Positions 42,674 to 53,070 of a DNA stretch of 64,000 bases are shown here, one piece after another. The stretch comes from Alphaproteobacteria bacterium. GTDB taxonomy: Bacteria; Pseudomonadota; Alphaproteobacteria; CACIAM-22H2. The notes under the pieces were generated by a model, which searched no databases, was not told the DNA's origin, and saw nothing but the letters and a program-made list of their open reading frames with translations. The position numbers and the translations under genes are program-made. The DNA lies in NCBI GenBank assembly GCA_017308135.1, contig JAFKFM010000007.1:638001-702000 (forward strand), written 5' to 3'. Position 1 is the first letter of the stretch, and each line of letters opens with the position of its first letter.

Positions 42674-44497
42674 ATGTGCGGCATCGTCGGAATCGTCGGC
42701 AAAGGTGCGGCCACGCCGCTGTTGGTGGATGGCCTCAAGCGCCTGGAATATCGCGGCTACGATTCCGCCGGCGTGGCCACGCTGGTGAACGGTCATATCG
42801 AACGCCGCCGCGCATCGGGCCGCATCGCCGCGTTGGAGGATCGCGTCAACGCCGAGCCGCTGGGCGGGCGCACAGGCATCGCACATACGCGCTGGGCGAC
42901 GCATGGCGCCCCGGTCGAGAACAACGCGCATCCCCACGCGACCGACAAAGTCGCGATCGTGCATAACGGCATTATCGAGAATTTCGCCGAGCTGAAGGCC
43001 GAACTCGCCGCCAAGGGCCGCGTCTTCGCCAGCGAAACCGATTCCGAAGTCATCGCGCATTTGCTGACCGTGATGATCGACGAAGGCATGACGCCCGAAG
43101 CCGCGTTTGGCGCGGCGCTGAAGCGCCTGCACGGCGCTTTCGCGGTCGCCGCCATCGTCGCGGGGCATGAGGATTTGCTGCTGGCCGCACGTCGCGGTTC
43201 GCCGCTCGCCATCGGCTATGGCGACGGCGAGATGTTCGTGGGCTCGGACGCGTTGGCGCTCGCACCGCTCACGCGCAAGATTTCCTATCTCGACGACGGC
43301 GATTGGGTCGTCGTCACCGGATCGACCGTCACGATCCATGATAGCCATGACAAGATCGTGACGCGCGCGATCAAGGAAACGGCGTTGTCGGGCGCCCTGA
43401 TCGGCAAGGGCAATTTCCAGCATTTCATGCAGAAGGAAATTTTCGAGCAGCCCGCCGTGATCGGCGACACGCTGCGCGTCTACGTCAACCCGGCGACGCG
43501 CGCGGTGGTTCTGCCCGAATTGCCCGTCGATCTCAAAACGCTGAACCGCATCCAGCTCGTCGCTTGCGGCACGTCGTATTACGCGGGCCTCGTCGGGCGT
43601 TATTGGATCGAGCGCCTCGCGCGCTTGCCGGTCGATGTCGATATCGCGTCGGAATTCCGCTATCGCGATCCGATCCTCGAGAAGGGCGGCTTGTCGATGT
43701 TCGTGTCGCAATCGGGCGAGACGATCGACACGCTGTCGGCGTTGCGCCACGCCAAAGCGCAAGGCCAGAAGATCGCCGCGATCGTCAACGTGCCCGAAAG
43801 CTCGATGGCGCGCGAAGCCGATGTGGTGCTGCCGACCCATGCGGGGCCGGAGATCGGCGTCGCCTCGACTAAGGCGTTCACGACGCAGTTGTCGGTGCTC
43901 GCGTCCTTCGCCTTCGCCGCCGCCAAGGCGCGCGGCACGATGTCGGCCGCCGCGCTGAACGAACTCGCCGGTGCCATCTACGAAATCCCGGAAAAAGTCT
44001 CCGCCGTGCTGGCGATGGACGATGCGATCCGCGCGGCCGCCGAAATCGTCGCGCCCGCGCGCGACGTGCTCTATCTCGGCCGCGGCACGTCCTATCCCAT
44101 CGCGATGGAAGGGGCGCTGAAGCTCAAGGAGATTTCCTATATCCACGCCGAAGGCTATCCCGCCGGCGAAATGAAGCACGGGCCCATCGCGTTGATCGCG
44201 TCGGACGTGCCGGTGATCGTGCTGGCCCCCAGCGACGAGTGGTTCGAGAAGACGGCGTCGAATATCCAGGAAACGAAAGCCCGCGGCGGGCAGGTGATTT
44301 TGATCGCCGACGCCAAGGGGATCGCGAAGGCGGGGTCGCTCGCGACCGCGACCATCGAAATCCCCGAAAGCCATCCTTTCGTGACGCCGATCCTCTACTC
44401 GATCCCCGTGCAATTGCTCGCTTATTACGTGGCCGTTCGCAAAGGCACGGATGTCGACAAGCCGCGCAATCTCGCCAAAAGCGTGACGGTGGAATAA
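42674..44497 (+). CDS. glmS: Glutamine-fructose-6-phosphate aminotransferase (isomerizing)
   Basis: A 607-aa enzyme. Cys2 (MCGIVGIVG) is the glutaminase nucleophile, with RWATHG and HNGIIENF; two SIS sugar-isomerase domains follow (VACGTSYYAG, FVSQSGETIDTL, and YLGRGTSYPIAMEGALKLKE), ending NLAKSVTVE as usual. It makes glucosamine-6-phosphate, first step of the hexosamine pathway. No glmS ribozyme or leader is present in the 8-base gap after glmU. Confidence 0.97.
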   Translation: MCGIVGIVGKGAATPLLVDGLKRLEYRGYDSAGVATLVNGHIERRRASGRIAALEDRVNAEPLGGRTGIAHTRWATHGAPVENNAHPHATDKVAIVHNGIIENFAELKAELAAKGRVFASETDSEVIAHLLTVMIDEGMTPEAAFGAALKRLHGAFAVAAIVAGHEDLLLAARRGSPLAIGYGDGEMFVGSDALALAPLTRKISYLDDGDWVVVTGSTVTIHDSHDKIVTRAIKETALSGALIGKGNFQHFMQKEIFEQPAVIGDTLRVYVNPATRAVVLPELPVDLKTLNRIQLVACGTSYYAGLVGRYWIERLARLPVDVDIASEFRYRDPILEKGGLSMFVSQSGETIDTLSALRHAKAQGQKIAAIVNVPESSMAREADVVLPTHAGPEIGVASTKAFTTQLSVLASFAFAAAKARGTMSAAALNELAGAIYEIPEKVSAVLAMDDAIRAAAEIVAPARDVLYLGRGTSYPIAMEGALKLKEISYIHAEGYPAGEMKHGPIALIASDVPVIVLAPSDEWFEKTASNIQETKARGGQVILIADAKGIAKAGSLATATIEIPESHPFVTPILYSIPVQLLAYYVAVRKGTDVDKPRNLAKSVTVE

Positions 44498-44554
44498 GCC
44501 CGGGGGGCTGCCTATATATTCCCCCTCGAATTCGCTTTCCGGGGAGAACGATCC

Positions 44555-46042
44555 ATGGCCGAGCCCGCCCGCAACATCCGCTACACCGGTGTGGCGCTGA
44601 AGGACCCCAAGCTGTTCCGCCAACAGGCCTATATCGACGGCCAATGGGTGGACGCGGATTCGAAGAAGACTTTCGACGTCGACAATCCCGCGACCGGCGA
44701 ATTCATCGGCCATGTGCCCGATATGGGCGGGGCCGAAACCAAGCGCGCGATCGACGCGGCAAACCGCGCATATCCTTCGTGGCGCCGCACGCCCGCGAAG
44801 GCGCGTTCGGCGATCATGCGCAAATGGTTCGATCTGATGAACCAGCACGCGGACGATCTCGCGTTGCTGATGGTCGCCGAGCAAGGCAAGCCCATGGCCG
44901 AAGCGAAGGGCGAGATCGGCTACGCGGCCTCGTTCCTCGAATGGTTCGCCGAGGAAGCCAAGCGCGCCTATGGCGACGTGATCCCGTCGACGTCGAACGA
45001 TCGCCGCTTCATCGTGACGAAGGAACCGATCGGTGTCGTCGCCTGCATCACGCCGTGGAACTTCCCCGCCGCGATGATCACGCGCAAGGCGGGCCCGGCG
45101 ATCGCCGCCGGTTGCACCGTGGTGCTGAAGCCGTCCGAGCTCACGCCCTATTCGGCTTTTGCACTCGCCGAACTCGCGGAACGCGCGGGCCTGCCCAAGG
45201 GTGTCCTCAACATCGTGACGGGCGATGCGCCGGCGATCGGCAAGGAGCTGACGTCCAGCCCCATCGTGCGCAAGCTCGGCTTCACCGGCTCGACCGAAAT
45301 CGGCAAGCTGCTGATGGCGCAGTGTGCGGGCACGGTGAAGAAGGTTTCGCTGGAGCTTGGCGGCAACGCGCCGTTCATCGTGTTCGACGACGCCGATCTC
45401 GACGCGGCCGTCGAAGGCGCCATCGCGTCGAAATTCCGCAACACCGGACAGACATGCGTTTGCGCCAACCGCATCTATGTGCAGGACAAGGTCTACGACG
45501 AATTCGCCAAGAAGCTCGCCGCCGCCGCCGCGAAGCTCAACCCCGCCCCGGGCACGGAGGCAGGCGCCACGCAAGGCCCGCTGATCGAGGATTCGGCCGT
45601 TGCGAAGGTCGAGCGCCATCTCGCCGATGCGCTGTCGAAGGGTGCCAAGGTTTTGACCGGCGGCAAGCGCCATGCGCGCGGCGGGCGATTCTTCGAGCCG
45701 ACCGTCGTCGCCGACGTGACGCCCGCGATGGCCGTGGCGCGCGAGGAAACCTTCGGGCCGCTCGCCCCCTTGTTCCGTTTCAAGACGGAGGAGGAAGCGA
45801 TCCAACTCGCCAACGATACAGAGTTCGGCCTCGCCGCCTATTTCTACGGCCGCGATATCGGGCGGGTGTGGCGTGTGGCCGACGCGCTGGAATACGGCCT
45901 CGTCGGCGTCAACGCCGGCGTCATCGCCACGGCCGAGGCGCCGTTCGGCGGCATGAAGGAATCGGGCATCGGGCGCGAAGGCTCGAAATACGGGCTCGAG
46001 GAATTCATGGAGATCAAATATCTCTGCATGGGCGGCATCTGA
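44555..46042 (+). CDS. gabD: NAD(P)-dependent succinate-semialdehyde dehydrogenase-like aldehyde dehydrogenase
   Basis: A 495-aa ALDH. The general base Glu is in SLELGGNAPF and the nucleophile Cys in NTGQTCVCANR; TPWNFPAAMITRK is the GabD-type substrate/cofactor block. It oxidises succinate semialdehyde or a similar aldehyde; exact substrate is inferred from family resemblance. GGGGAG before ATG 44555. The stop overlaps the glutathione reductase ATG by one base (TGATG). Confidence 0.86.
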   Translation: MAEPARNIRYTGVALKDPKLFRQQAYIDGQWVDADSKKTFDVDNPATGEFIGHVPDMGGAETKRAIDAANRAYPSWRRTPAKARSAIMRKWFDLMNQHADDLALLMVAEQGKPMAEAKGEIGYAASFLEWFAEEAKRAYGDVIPSTSNDRRFIVTKEPIGVVACITPWNFPAAMITRKAGPAIAAGCTVVLKPSELTPYSAFALAELAERAGLPKGVLNIVTGDAPAIGKELTSSPIVRKLGFTGSTEIGKLLMAQCAGTVKKVSLELGGNAPFIVFDDADLDAAVEGAIASKFRNTGQTCVCANRIYVQDKVYDEFAKKLAAAAAKLNPAPGTEAGATQGPLIEDSAVAKVERHLADALSKGAKVLTGGKRHARGGRFFEPTVVADVTPAMAVAREETFGPLAPLFRFKTEEEAIQLANDTEFGLAAYFYGRDIGRVWRVADALEYGLVGVNAGVIATAEAPFGGMKESGIGREGSKYGLEEFMEIKYLCMGGI

Positions 46043-47400
46043 TGACCGGCTTCGACTACGACCTGTTCACGATCGGCGCGGGCTCCGGCGGTGTCGCCGG
46101 ATCGCGCCGCGCGGCTTCGTATGGCGCGCGTGTGGCCATCGCCGAATCCTGGCGCATCGGCGGCACCTGCGTGCTGCGCGGCTGCGTGCCCAAGAAGCTG
46201 CTGGTCTACGGCACCCATTTCGCGCACGAGATGGAAGACGCGCGCGGCTATGGCTGGACCGTCGACGGTACGCTCGATTGGGGCAAGCTGATCGCCGCCA
46301 AGAACCGCGAGACCGATCGCCTGGAAGGGATCTACAAGAACCTTCTGTCGGGTTCGAAGGTCGAGCCGATTTTGGGCCACGCCAAAATCGTGGCGCCGAA
46401 CACGGTCGAGATCGCGGGCCGCACGATCACCGCGAAATACATCATGATCGCGACGGGGGCGAAGCCCGAACTGCCCGCCATCCCGGGCATCGAACACGCG
46501 ATCACGTCGAACGAAGCGCTCGATCTGCCCGCGTTGCCCAAACGCGTCGCCATCGTCGGCGGCGGATTCATCGCGGTGGAATTCGCCGGCATTTTCCGTT
46601 CGGCGGGTTCCGCCGTGACGATCTTCATTCGCGGCGAGAAAATCCTGCGCGGCTTCGATATCGACATTCGCGACCATCTGACGTCGGAGATGACCAAGCA
46701 GGGCATCGCGATCCGTCCAGGTGAGAAGATCGCGCGTATCGATCGCGACGGCGCGGTGTTGCGCGTGACGACCGAAGCGGGCGACACGCACGAGGTCGAC
46801 GCGGTGCTCTACGCCACCGGCCGTTCGCCGAATACCGGCGGGCTGGGCCTCGAAACCGTCGGCGTGCATGTCGATAAGGCGGGCGGGATCGCGGTCGACG
46901 AATGGCAGCGCACGACGGTGCCGGATATCTATGCCGTCGGCGATGTGACCAACCGCGTGCAGTTGACGCCCGTCGCCATCGCCGAAGCGCGCGGCATCGC
47001 CGAGACGCTATTCAACGCCAATCCGACGCCGACCGATCACGGCGAGATCCCGTCGGCCGTGTTCAGCCAGCCGCCTTGCGGCACGGTGGGTATGACCCAG
47101 GAAGCGGCCGAGCGGCAATTCGGCGTGGACGGCGTCGACATCTATCGCGCGACATTCCGGCCGATGAAGCACACGCTGTCGGGCCGCGACGAGCGCACGA
47201 TGATGAAGCTGGTCGTCGAAGCGGGGACGGGCCGCGTGCGCGGCATTCATATGGTGGGATCGGACGCGCCCGAAATCATTCAGGGCTTGGCCATCGCCGT
47301 GAAGGCGGGCCTTACCAAGAAGGATTTCGACCGCACGGCGGCGATCCATCCCACGGCGGCCGAGGAATTCGTGTTGATGCGCGAGAAGGTGAAACGCTGA
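46042..47400 (+). CDS. gor: Glutathione-disulfide reductase
   Basis: A 452-aa flavoprotein: FAD loop TIGAGSGGVAGSRRA, redox-active pair in GGTCVLRGCVPKK (near 42-54), NAD(P)H domain IVGGGFIAVEFAG, and the interface His in HPTAAEEFVLM at the C-terminus. It regenerates GSH with NADPH, which would support the monothiol glutaredoxin also in this window. Start ATG 46042, coupled to the aldehyde dehydrogenase stop; the long in-frame extension upstream is antisense-free shadow of that gene. Confidence 0.94.
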   Translation: MTGFDYDLFTIGAGSGGVAGSRRAASYGARVAIAESWRIGGTCVLRGCVPKKLLVYGTHFAHEMEDARGYGWTVDGTLDWGKLIAAKNRETDRLEGIYKNLLSGSKVEPILGHAKIVAPNTVEIAGRTITAKYIMIATGAKPELPAIPGIEHAITSNEALDLPALPKRVAIVGGGFIAVEFAGIFRSAGSAVTIFIRGEKILRGFDIDIRDHLTSEMTKQGIAIRPGEKIARIDRDGAVLRVTTEAGDTHEVDAVLYATGRSPNTGGLGLETVGVHVDKAGGIAVDEWQRTTVPDIYAVGDVTNRVQLTPVAIAEARGIAETLFNANPTPTDHGEIPSAVFSQPPCGTVGMTQEAAERQFGVDGVDIYRATFRPMKHTLSGRDERTMMKLVVEAGTGRVRGIHMVGSDAPEIIQGLAIAVKAGLTKKDFDRTAAIHPTAAEEFVLMREKVKR

Positions 47401-47403
47401 CGG

Positions 47404-48213
47404 CTAGGGTGCCGGAAACCACGCATCCACGCGGCCGGTGAGGCGGTAGTAGGCGAGCCCCATGAATTCGCGGATCGCGGCGTAGAGCGCGAACATGCGC
47501 CCGTCGAAAGTGAAGGCCGGCCACCAATCCGTCCCCACATCCGGCGGCGTCATATAGCCGACCGGGTAGGGGATGAAGCCCGTCCATCCGGCCACGCGGA
47601 AACAGCCGACCGCGCGCGGCATGTGGAAGGCCGACGTCACCAGCAGCCAAGTCTCGCCCGGCTTCGGTTGCCCAAGCTCGCGCGACAGCGTCGCGTTCTC
47701 CCACGTATTGCGCGACCGATCCTCGAAGATCACGCGCGCCGGATCGAGGCCGAGCATCGGCAGCAACTTCGCGGCACCGTCGGAATCCGTATCGTCGCGA
47801 TCGAGCAAGCGTCCCGATCCGCCGGAATAGACGAGCTTGGCGTCCGGATAGCGGCGCGCCAAATCGGCGAAGGCGATCTGGCGCTGCGCGTCGTTGCCCG
47901 GTGTGGCGTTGCGCAAGCGCATCATGCGCGGATCGACGTCGCCGCCCAGCACCACGATGCCGTCGATCTTGTCCGGCAAGGCGGCGGGGGCGGGGATGCG
48001 GTTCTCGAGCGCGTTCAGCGCCAGCGATCCCAATGGCGACGAGCTGACCGCGAGACTGACGAGGAAAGCGAGCGTGGCAAGCACGCGGCCCGCGCGTTTC
48101 CAGGGCGTCCACAGCAACGCGATACCGGCGAACAGGACCCAATAAAGGACAATCCGCGGATCGAGCAGCGGGCCCAACACCTTCGAGGCGGCGAACAAAA
48201 TATCCTGCAGCAT
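47404..48213 (-). CDS. YdcF family (DUF218) membrane-anchored protein
   Basis: A 269-aa protein with two N-terminal helices (about 20-35 and 42-60) and a DUF218 domain (VVLGGDVDPRM, VYSGGSGRL, RNTWENATLS, LLVTSAFHMPRAV). SanA/YdcF relatives are linked to cell-envelope barrier function and possibly to undecaprenyl or peptidoglycan metabolism. ATG 48213; the longer in-frame reading upstream is noncoding. Converges on gor with a 3-base gap. Confidence 0.85.
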   Translation of the reverse strand: MLQDILFAASKVLGPLLDPRIVLYWVLFAGIALLWTPWKRAGRVLATLAFLVSLAVSSSPLGSLALNALENRIPAPAALPDKIDGIVVLGGDVDPRMMRLRNATPGNDAQRQIAFADLARRYPDAKLVYSGGSGRLLDRDDTDSDGAAKLLPMLGLDPARVIFEDRSRNTWENATLSRELGQPKPGETWLLVTSAFHMPRAVGCFRVAGWTGFIPYPVGYMTPPDVGTDWWPAFTFDGRMFALYAAIREFMGLAYYRLTGRVDAWFPAP

Positions 48214-48339
48214 GCGTAAAAACCTTTGTGCGCAGAACCCGTCCGATCCGTCAAGCCTTTGAACGATATCGGAAATTCGCGGGCCGTTGCGGATGCGAAA
48301 GCCGCCTTGTAGGGTGCTCGGCCAAGTTGGGGACAAACA

Positions 48340-49719
48340 ATGCCTGCGAAATGGACGCCTGATAGCTGGCGCGCGCGGCCCGCGCGCCAAATGCCGACTT
48401 ATCCCGATGCCGCCGTGCTGGCGGGCGTCGAGAAGAAACTCGCGTCCTATCCGCCGCTGGTTTTTGCGGGCGAGGCGCGCGACCTCAAGAAGCAGCTCGC
48501 CGCCGTGGCGGAAGGCAAGGCCGTTCTGTTGCAGGGCGGCGATTGCGCCGAGAGCTTCGCCGAATTCTCCGCGAACAATATTCGCGACACGTTCAAGGTC
48601 ATCCTGCAGATGACCGTCGTGTTGATGTATGCGGGCGGCCTGCCCGTCGTGAAGGTCGGCCGGATGGCCGGCCAGTTCGCCAAGCCGCGCTCGGCCGACG
48701 ACGAAACGATTGGCGGCACGACTTTGCCCGTCTATCGCGGCGACATCATCAACGGCATCGAGTTCGAGCCGTCGCGCCGGGCCCCCGATCCCGAGCGCAT
48801 GATGCAGGTCTACAGCCAGTCGGCGGCGACGCTCAACCTGCTGCGCGCGTTCTCGCGCGGCGGCTATGCCGACCTTCATCGCGTGCATGGCTGGACGCTG
48901 GGCTTCGTCGACCGTTCGCCGGCCGGCGAGCGTTTCCGCGAACTCGCGGATCGCATTTCCGATTCGCTGCGCTTCATGGAAGCGTGCGGCATCACGCCGG
49001 ATTCCACGCCGCAAATCCGCGAAGCCTCGTTCTTCACCAGCCACGAAGCGCTGCTGCTGCCCTACGAGGAAGCGCTGACGCGCGTCGATTCCACGACCGG
49101 CGATTGGTACGACACGTCCGCCCATATGATCTGGATCGGCGATCGCACGCGCCAGCTCGACGGCGCGCATGTCGAATTCTGCCGCGGCGTGAAGAACCCG
49201 ATCGGCCTGAAATGCGGGCCGACGTCCGACCCCGACGAGCTGATCCGCCTGATCGACGCGCTGAACCCGGAAAACGAAGCCGGGCGCTTGACGCTGATCG
49301 CGCGCATGGGCGACGACAAGATCATGCAGAAATTGCCGCCCTTGATGCGCCGCGTGGCGCGCGAAGGCCGCAAGGTCGTGTGGTCGAGCGATCCTATGCA
49401 CGGCAACACGATCAAGTCGGCCTCGGGCTACAAGACGCGGCCTTTCGACCGCATCCTGGGCGAAGTGCGCGGCTTCTTCGACGTTGCGCGCGGCGAAGGC
49501 GTTCACGCCGGCGGCGTGCATTTCGAAATGACCGGCCAGAACGTGACCGAGTGCACGGGCGGGGCCGAGGCCATTCAGGACGCGTCGCTGGGCGATCGCT
49601 ACCACACGCATTGCGATCCGCGCCTCAACGGCGCGCAGGCGCTGGAGCTCGCGTTCCTGCTCGCCGATCGCTTGCGCGATCGCGCGGTGCCGATGCGCGC
49701 CCTCGCCGCCAACGACTAA
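48340..49719 (+). CDS. 3-deoxy-7-phosphoheptulonate synthase, class II
   Basis: A 459-aa enzyme condensing PEP and erythrose-4-phosphate, first step of the shikimate pathway. [33 protein letters not shown] and [14 protein letters not shown] are class II (plant-like, AroAII) blocks; the GFxDRSPAG and [12 protein letters not shown] blocks follow. No AroG class I features. It lies 13 bases before pncB, so they may share a transcript. Confidence 0.95.
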   Translation: MPAKWTPDSWRARPARQMPTYPDAAVLAGVEKKLASYPPLVFAGEARDLKKQLAAVAEGKAVLLQGGDCAESFAEFSANNIRDTFKVILQMTVVLMYAGGLPVVKVGRMAGQFAKPRSADDETIGGTTLPVYRGDIINGIEFEPSRRAPDPERMMQVYSQSAATLNLLRAFSRGGYADLHRVHGWTLGFVDRSPAGERFRELADRISDSLRFMEACGITPDSTPQIREASFFTSHEALLLPYEEALTRVDSTTGDWYDTSAHMIWIGDRTRQLDGAHVEFCRGVKNPIGLKCGPTSDPDELIRLIDALNPENEAGRLTLIARMGDDKIMQKLPPLMRRVAREGRKVVWSSDPMHGNTIKSASGYKTRPFDRILGEVRGFFDVARGEGVHAGGVHFEMTGQNVTECTGGAEAIQDASLGDRYHTHCDPRLNGAQALELAFLLADRLRDRAVPMRALAAND

Positions 49720-49732
49720 GGACCCGATCGCC

Positions 49733-50893
49733 ATGGCCGATGGCCGTGCACCCGCACCGCCGCCACCCCCGCATCCCGCCAACGGCGAGATCAAGGGGCT
49801 GACAGACCATTACTTCGTCAAGACGAAGGGAACGGTCGAGCGTTTCGGCGACAAGCGCGTCACCTACGCGGTGTTCATGCGCCGCCCGATCATTTGCGCG
49901 CCGCGTCTGGCGATCGAATGGATCCGCGGCATCGCGGCCGCGCGGGGGACGACGATCGACATCGATCTGCGCCATCCCGAAGGCGATTGGGTGGGGGCGG
50001 GCGAGCCGATCCTTTATCTTTCCGGCTCGCTGTTTCACCTCGTCGATCTCGAAACGCTCTATCTGCAAAAGCTCGGGCCGGCGTGCGTCGCCGCCTACAA
50101 CGCCTATCAGATGTGCGTCGACCTGCCGCGCACCGCCTTCCTCGCCATGGATGCGCGCCACTGTGCTGGCGGCGAAATGGCGGAGATGATGGCCTATGCC
50201 GCCTCCGTCGGTTCCAACGCCGCGAAGAAGGAAGTCGGCGCCAAGGGCTTCATCGGCAACGCGACCGACGCGACCGCGCATTATTTCGGCCAGCCCAAAG
50301 GCTACGGCACGATGCCGCACGCGCTGATCGGCTACGCGGGCTCGACCGTGCGCGCGGCCGAAATGTATCGCGAGGTCTATCCCGACGATCCGATCACCGT
50401 GCTGGTCGATTATTTCGGCAAGGAAGTGTCGGACGCGCTGGAAGTCTGCCGCCGCTTCCCCGATCTTGCCGCAGCGGGCGGCATCTCCGTGCGGCTCGAC
50501 ACGCATGGCGGCCGCTATATGGAAGGGCTCGACCTTCAGGTCGCCTATGCGGTGCTGGAACGCAACGCGCCCTTGTCGTTGCGCGGCTATCGCACCGAAA
50601 CCGAATTGCGCCATCTGACCGGGACCGGCGTTTCCGCCGCCGCGATCTGGTATATGCGCGAGCAACTCGACCGCGCGGGCTTCCCCAAGGTCAAGATCGT
50701 CGCCTCGTCGGGCTTCACGCCGGCGAAATGCAAATCGATGGCGGTGTCCAACGCGCCGATCGACGTGGTCGGCACCGGTTCCTACCTGCCGGAGATTTGG
50801 ACCGAGACCTACGCCACGGCCGATATCGTCGAGTACGACGGTGTCGCCTCGGTCAAGGTCGGCCGCGAATTCCTTCTGCGCAAACCGGGTTGA
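49733..50893 (+). CDS. pncB: Nicotinate phosphoribosyltransferase
   Basis: A 386-aa enzyme making nicotinate mononucleotide from nicotinate and PRPP. GLTDHYFVKTKG near 21-32, FIGNATDATAHYFG (phosphorylated-His-like loop region) and GTMPHALIGYAG are family blocks, plus SSGFTPAKC near the C-terminus. Pro-rich N-terminal tail (APPPPPHP). It begins a pncB-membrane protein-nadE set that completes the Preiss-Handler route to NAD. Confidence 0.88.
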   Translation: MADGRAPAPPPPPHPANGEIKGLTDHYFVKTKGTVERFGDKRVTYAVFMRRPIICAPRLAIEWIRGIAAARGTTIDIDLRHPEGDWVGAGEPILYLSGSLFHLVDLETLYLQKLGPACVAAYNAYQMCVDLPRTAFLAMDARHCAGGEMAEMMAYAASVGSNAAKKEVGAKGFIGNATDATAHYFGQPKGYGTMPHALIGYAGSTVRAAEMYREVYPDDPITVLVDYFGKEVSDALEVCRRFPDLAAAGGISVRLDTHGGRYMEGLDLQVAYAVLERNAPLSLRGYRTETELRHLTGTGVSAAAIWYMREQLDRAGFPKVKIVASSGFTPAKCKSMAVSNAPIDVVGTGSYLPEIWTETYATADIVEYDGVASVKVGREFLLRKPG

Positions 50894-50897
50894 TCCC

Positions 50898-51416
50898 ATG
50901 CCCCTCGAACGTCTCGTCGAACGGCTGATCTTCGCCAGCCGCTGGCTTCAGGCGCCGCTTTACGTCGGCCTGATCATCGTCATGGCGCTGCTGGCGGCGA
51001 AGTTCTTCCAGGAACTCGTCCACCTGACCGCGACGCTGTGGACGCTGAACGAGTCCCGTCTCGTGCTCGCGGTGCTCGGCCTCGTCGATATGGTGATGGT
51101 CGCGAATTTGATCGTCATGGTCGTGATCTCCGGCTACGAAAACTTCGTCAGCCGTTTGGAGCTCGACGGCGTCAAGGATCGCCTGTCGTGGTTCGGCAAG
51201 CTCGATGCGGGCTCGCTCAAGATCAAGCTCGCCTCGTCGATCGTCGCGATCTCGTCGATCCATCTGTTGAAGGCGTTCCTCGACGTCAACGAGATTCCGA
51301 CCGACAAGCTGATCCTGCTGGTCGTGATCCATCTGACCTTCATCGTGTCGGCGCTGATGCTCGCCTATCTCGACAAGCTACTGGGCGATAAGCACGCCGA
51401 TAAGGACGCGGCGTGA
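50898..51416 (+). CDS. TIGR00645/UPF0114 (YqhA) family membrane protein
   Basis: A 172-aa protein with three or four helices (about 17-38, 50-75, 105-125, 135-155) and the family blocks FASRWLQAPLYVGLI and NLIVMVVISGYENFVSR. Function unknown. It starts 4 bases after pncB and overlaps nadE (GTGA), so it is embedded in a NAD-synthesis operon; a role in nicotinate or ion transport is conceivable but only inferred. Confidence 0.88.
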   Translation: MPLERLVERLIFASRWLQAPLYVGLIIVMALLAAKFFQELVHLTATLWTLNESRLVLAVLGLVDMVMVANLIVMVVISGYENFVSRLELDGVKDRLSWFGKLDAGSLKIKLASSIVAISSIHLLKAFLDVNEIPTDKLILLVVIHLTFIVSALMLAYLDKLLGDKHADKDAA

Positions 51417-53068
51417 CAGGCGAGCTCGCCATCGCGCTCGCGCAGACCGACCCGAAGGTCGGCGACGTCGCGGGCAATCTGGCGCTGGCGCGCGACGCGC
51501 GCGCGAAAGCGGCGAAGCTCGGCGCCGATCTGGTCGTGTTCTCCGAACTCAACATCGCCGGCTATCCGCCCGAAGATCTGGTGCTGAAGCCCGCGTTCCA
51601 GGAAGCCTGCCGCGCGGCCGTCGAAAGCCTCGCCGCCGACACGGCCGACGGCGGCCCCGGCGTGATCGTCGGGGCACCCTGGGTCGAGGCCGGGCGCTTG
51701 CACAACACGGCCCTGCTGCTCGACGGCGGCAAGATCGCCGCGTGGCGTCACAAACACGAACTGCCGAATTACGGCGTGTTCGACGAGAAGCGCGTTTTCG
51801 CCGCGGGTCCGCTGCCGGGGCCGGTCGTGTTCCGGGGCGTGCGCCTCGGCCTCATGATCTGCGAAGACATGTGGTTCCCCGACGCGGCCGAATGCCTGGT
51901 CGAAAGCGGGGCGGAAATCCTGGTCGTGCCGAACGGCAGCCCATTCGAAATCGACAAGCTAGACGAACGCATTGCGCTGGGCGTGCAGCGCGTGGTCGAA
52001 ACCGGTCTGCCGCTGATCTATGTGAATCAGATCGGCGGTCAGGACGAGCTGGTGTTCGATGGTGCGTCCTTCGTGCTCAATGCCGACCGCCAATTGGCGG
52101 CGCAGATGCCGGCCTTCGTCAGCGATTTGGCGCTCACCAAATGGCGACGCGAAGCCGGCGGCTGGGCCTGCGTCGAAGCCCCGCGCGCCAAGCCGCCTGA
52201 AAAGCTCGAAGCGATCTACGCGGCCCTCGTGCTCGGCTTGCGCGATTACGTGACCAAGAATCGTTTTCCCGGCGTGATCCTCGGCCTGTCGGGCGGTATC
52301 GATTCGGCCCTCACCGCCGCCATCGCCGCCGACGCGCTCGGCCCCGACAAGGTCCGCGCGGTGATGATGCCGTCGCGCTTCACCAGCCAGGAAAGCCTCG
52401 ACGACGCGGCTTCCTGCGCCAAGCTGCTCGGCATCAAATACGACACGATCTCGATTGTGCCGGCGGTCAACGCCTTCGCCGAAATGCTCGGCCCCGCCTT
52501 CGAGGGCACGAAGCCCGACACGACGGAAGAAAACATCCAGTCGCGTTCGCGCGGCCTCACGCTGATGGCGCTGTCGAACAAATTCGGCCACATGGTCGTG
52601 TCCACGGGAAACAAAAGCGAGATGTCGGCGGGCTACGCCACGCTTTACGGTGATATGTGCGGCGGTTTCGCCGTGCTGAAGGACGTCTACAAGACGACGG
52701 TGTTCGATCTGTCGCGCTGGCGCAATTCGCACAAGCCGGCGGATGCGCTCGGCCCCAAAGGCGCCGTGATGCCTGAGCGCGTCATCGTCAAGCCGCCGAC
52801 GGCCGAATTGCGCGAAGGCCAGACGGACGAAGCCTCGCTCGGGCCCTATTCGCGGCTCGACGCGATTTTGCAGGCGCTGGTCGAAGGCGAGGGCAGCGTG
52901 GCCGCCGTCGTCGCCAAAGGTTTCGCCGAGGACGAGGTGCGCCGCATCTGGCGCATGCTCGACCTCGCCGAATACAAGCGCCGCCAAGCGCCGCCCGGCG
53001 TCAAAATCACCCGCCGCGCCTTCGGGCGCGAGCGCCGCTATCCCATCGTCAACGGTTTCAGAGGTTAG
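51413..53068 (+). CDS. nadE: NAD+ synthase, glutamine-hydrolysing
   Basis: A 551-aa two-domain enzyme. The N-terminal nitrilase-type glutaminase (about 1-260) has Glu in VVFSELNIAGYPPED, Lys in WRHKHELPNYGVFDEKR-like block and Cys in LMICEDMW. The C-terminal synthetase has the ATP PP-loop LGLSGGIDSAL (near 285-295) and STGNKSEMSAGYATLYGDM. It amidates NaAD to NAD. GTG start 51413 overlaps the membrane protein stop. Confidence 0.95.
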   Translation: MTGELAIALAQTDPKVGDVAGNLALARDARAKAAKLGADLVVFSELNIAGYPPEDLVLKPAFQEACRAAVESLAADTADGGPGVIVGAPWVEAGRLHNTALLLDGGKIAAWRHKHELPNYGVFDEKRVFAAGPLPGPVVFRGVRLGLMICEDMWFPDAAECLVESGAEILVVPNGSPFEIDKLDERIALGVQRVVETGLPLIYVNQIGGQDELVFDGASFVLNADRQLAAQMPAFVSDLALTKWRREAGGWACVEAPRAKPPEKLEAIYAALVLGLRDYVTKNRFPGVILGLSGGIDSALTAAIAADALGPDKVRAVMMPSRFTSQESLDDAASCAKLLGIKYDTISIVPAVNAFAEMLGPAFEGTKPDTTEENIQSRSRGLTLMALSNKFGHMVVSTGNKSEMSAGYATLYGDMCGGFAVLKDVYKTTVFDLSRWRNSHKPADALGPKGAVMPERVIVKPPTAELREGQTDEASLGPYSRLDAILQALVEGEGSVAAVVAKGFAEDEVRRIWRMLDLAEYKRRQAPPGVKITRRAFGRERRYPIVNGFRG

Positions 53069-53070
53069 TC

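Noticed and set aside
42662..45805. A 1047-codon open frame on the minus strand opposite glmS and the aldehyde dehydrogenase
   Set aside because: GC-rich third positions leave the antisense frame free of stops. Its composition (His, Arg, Asp rich) and the strong plus-strand genes mark it as a shadow.
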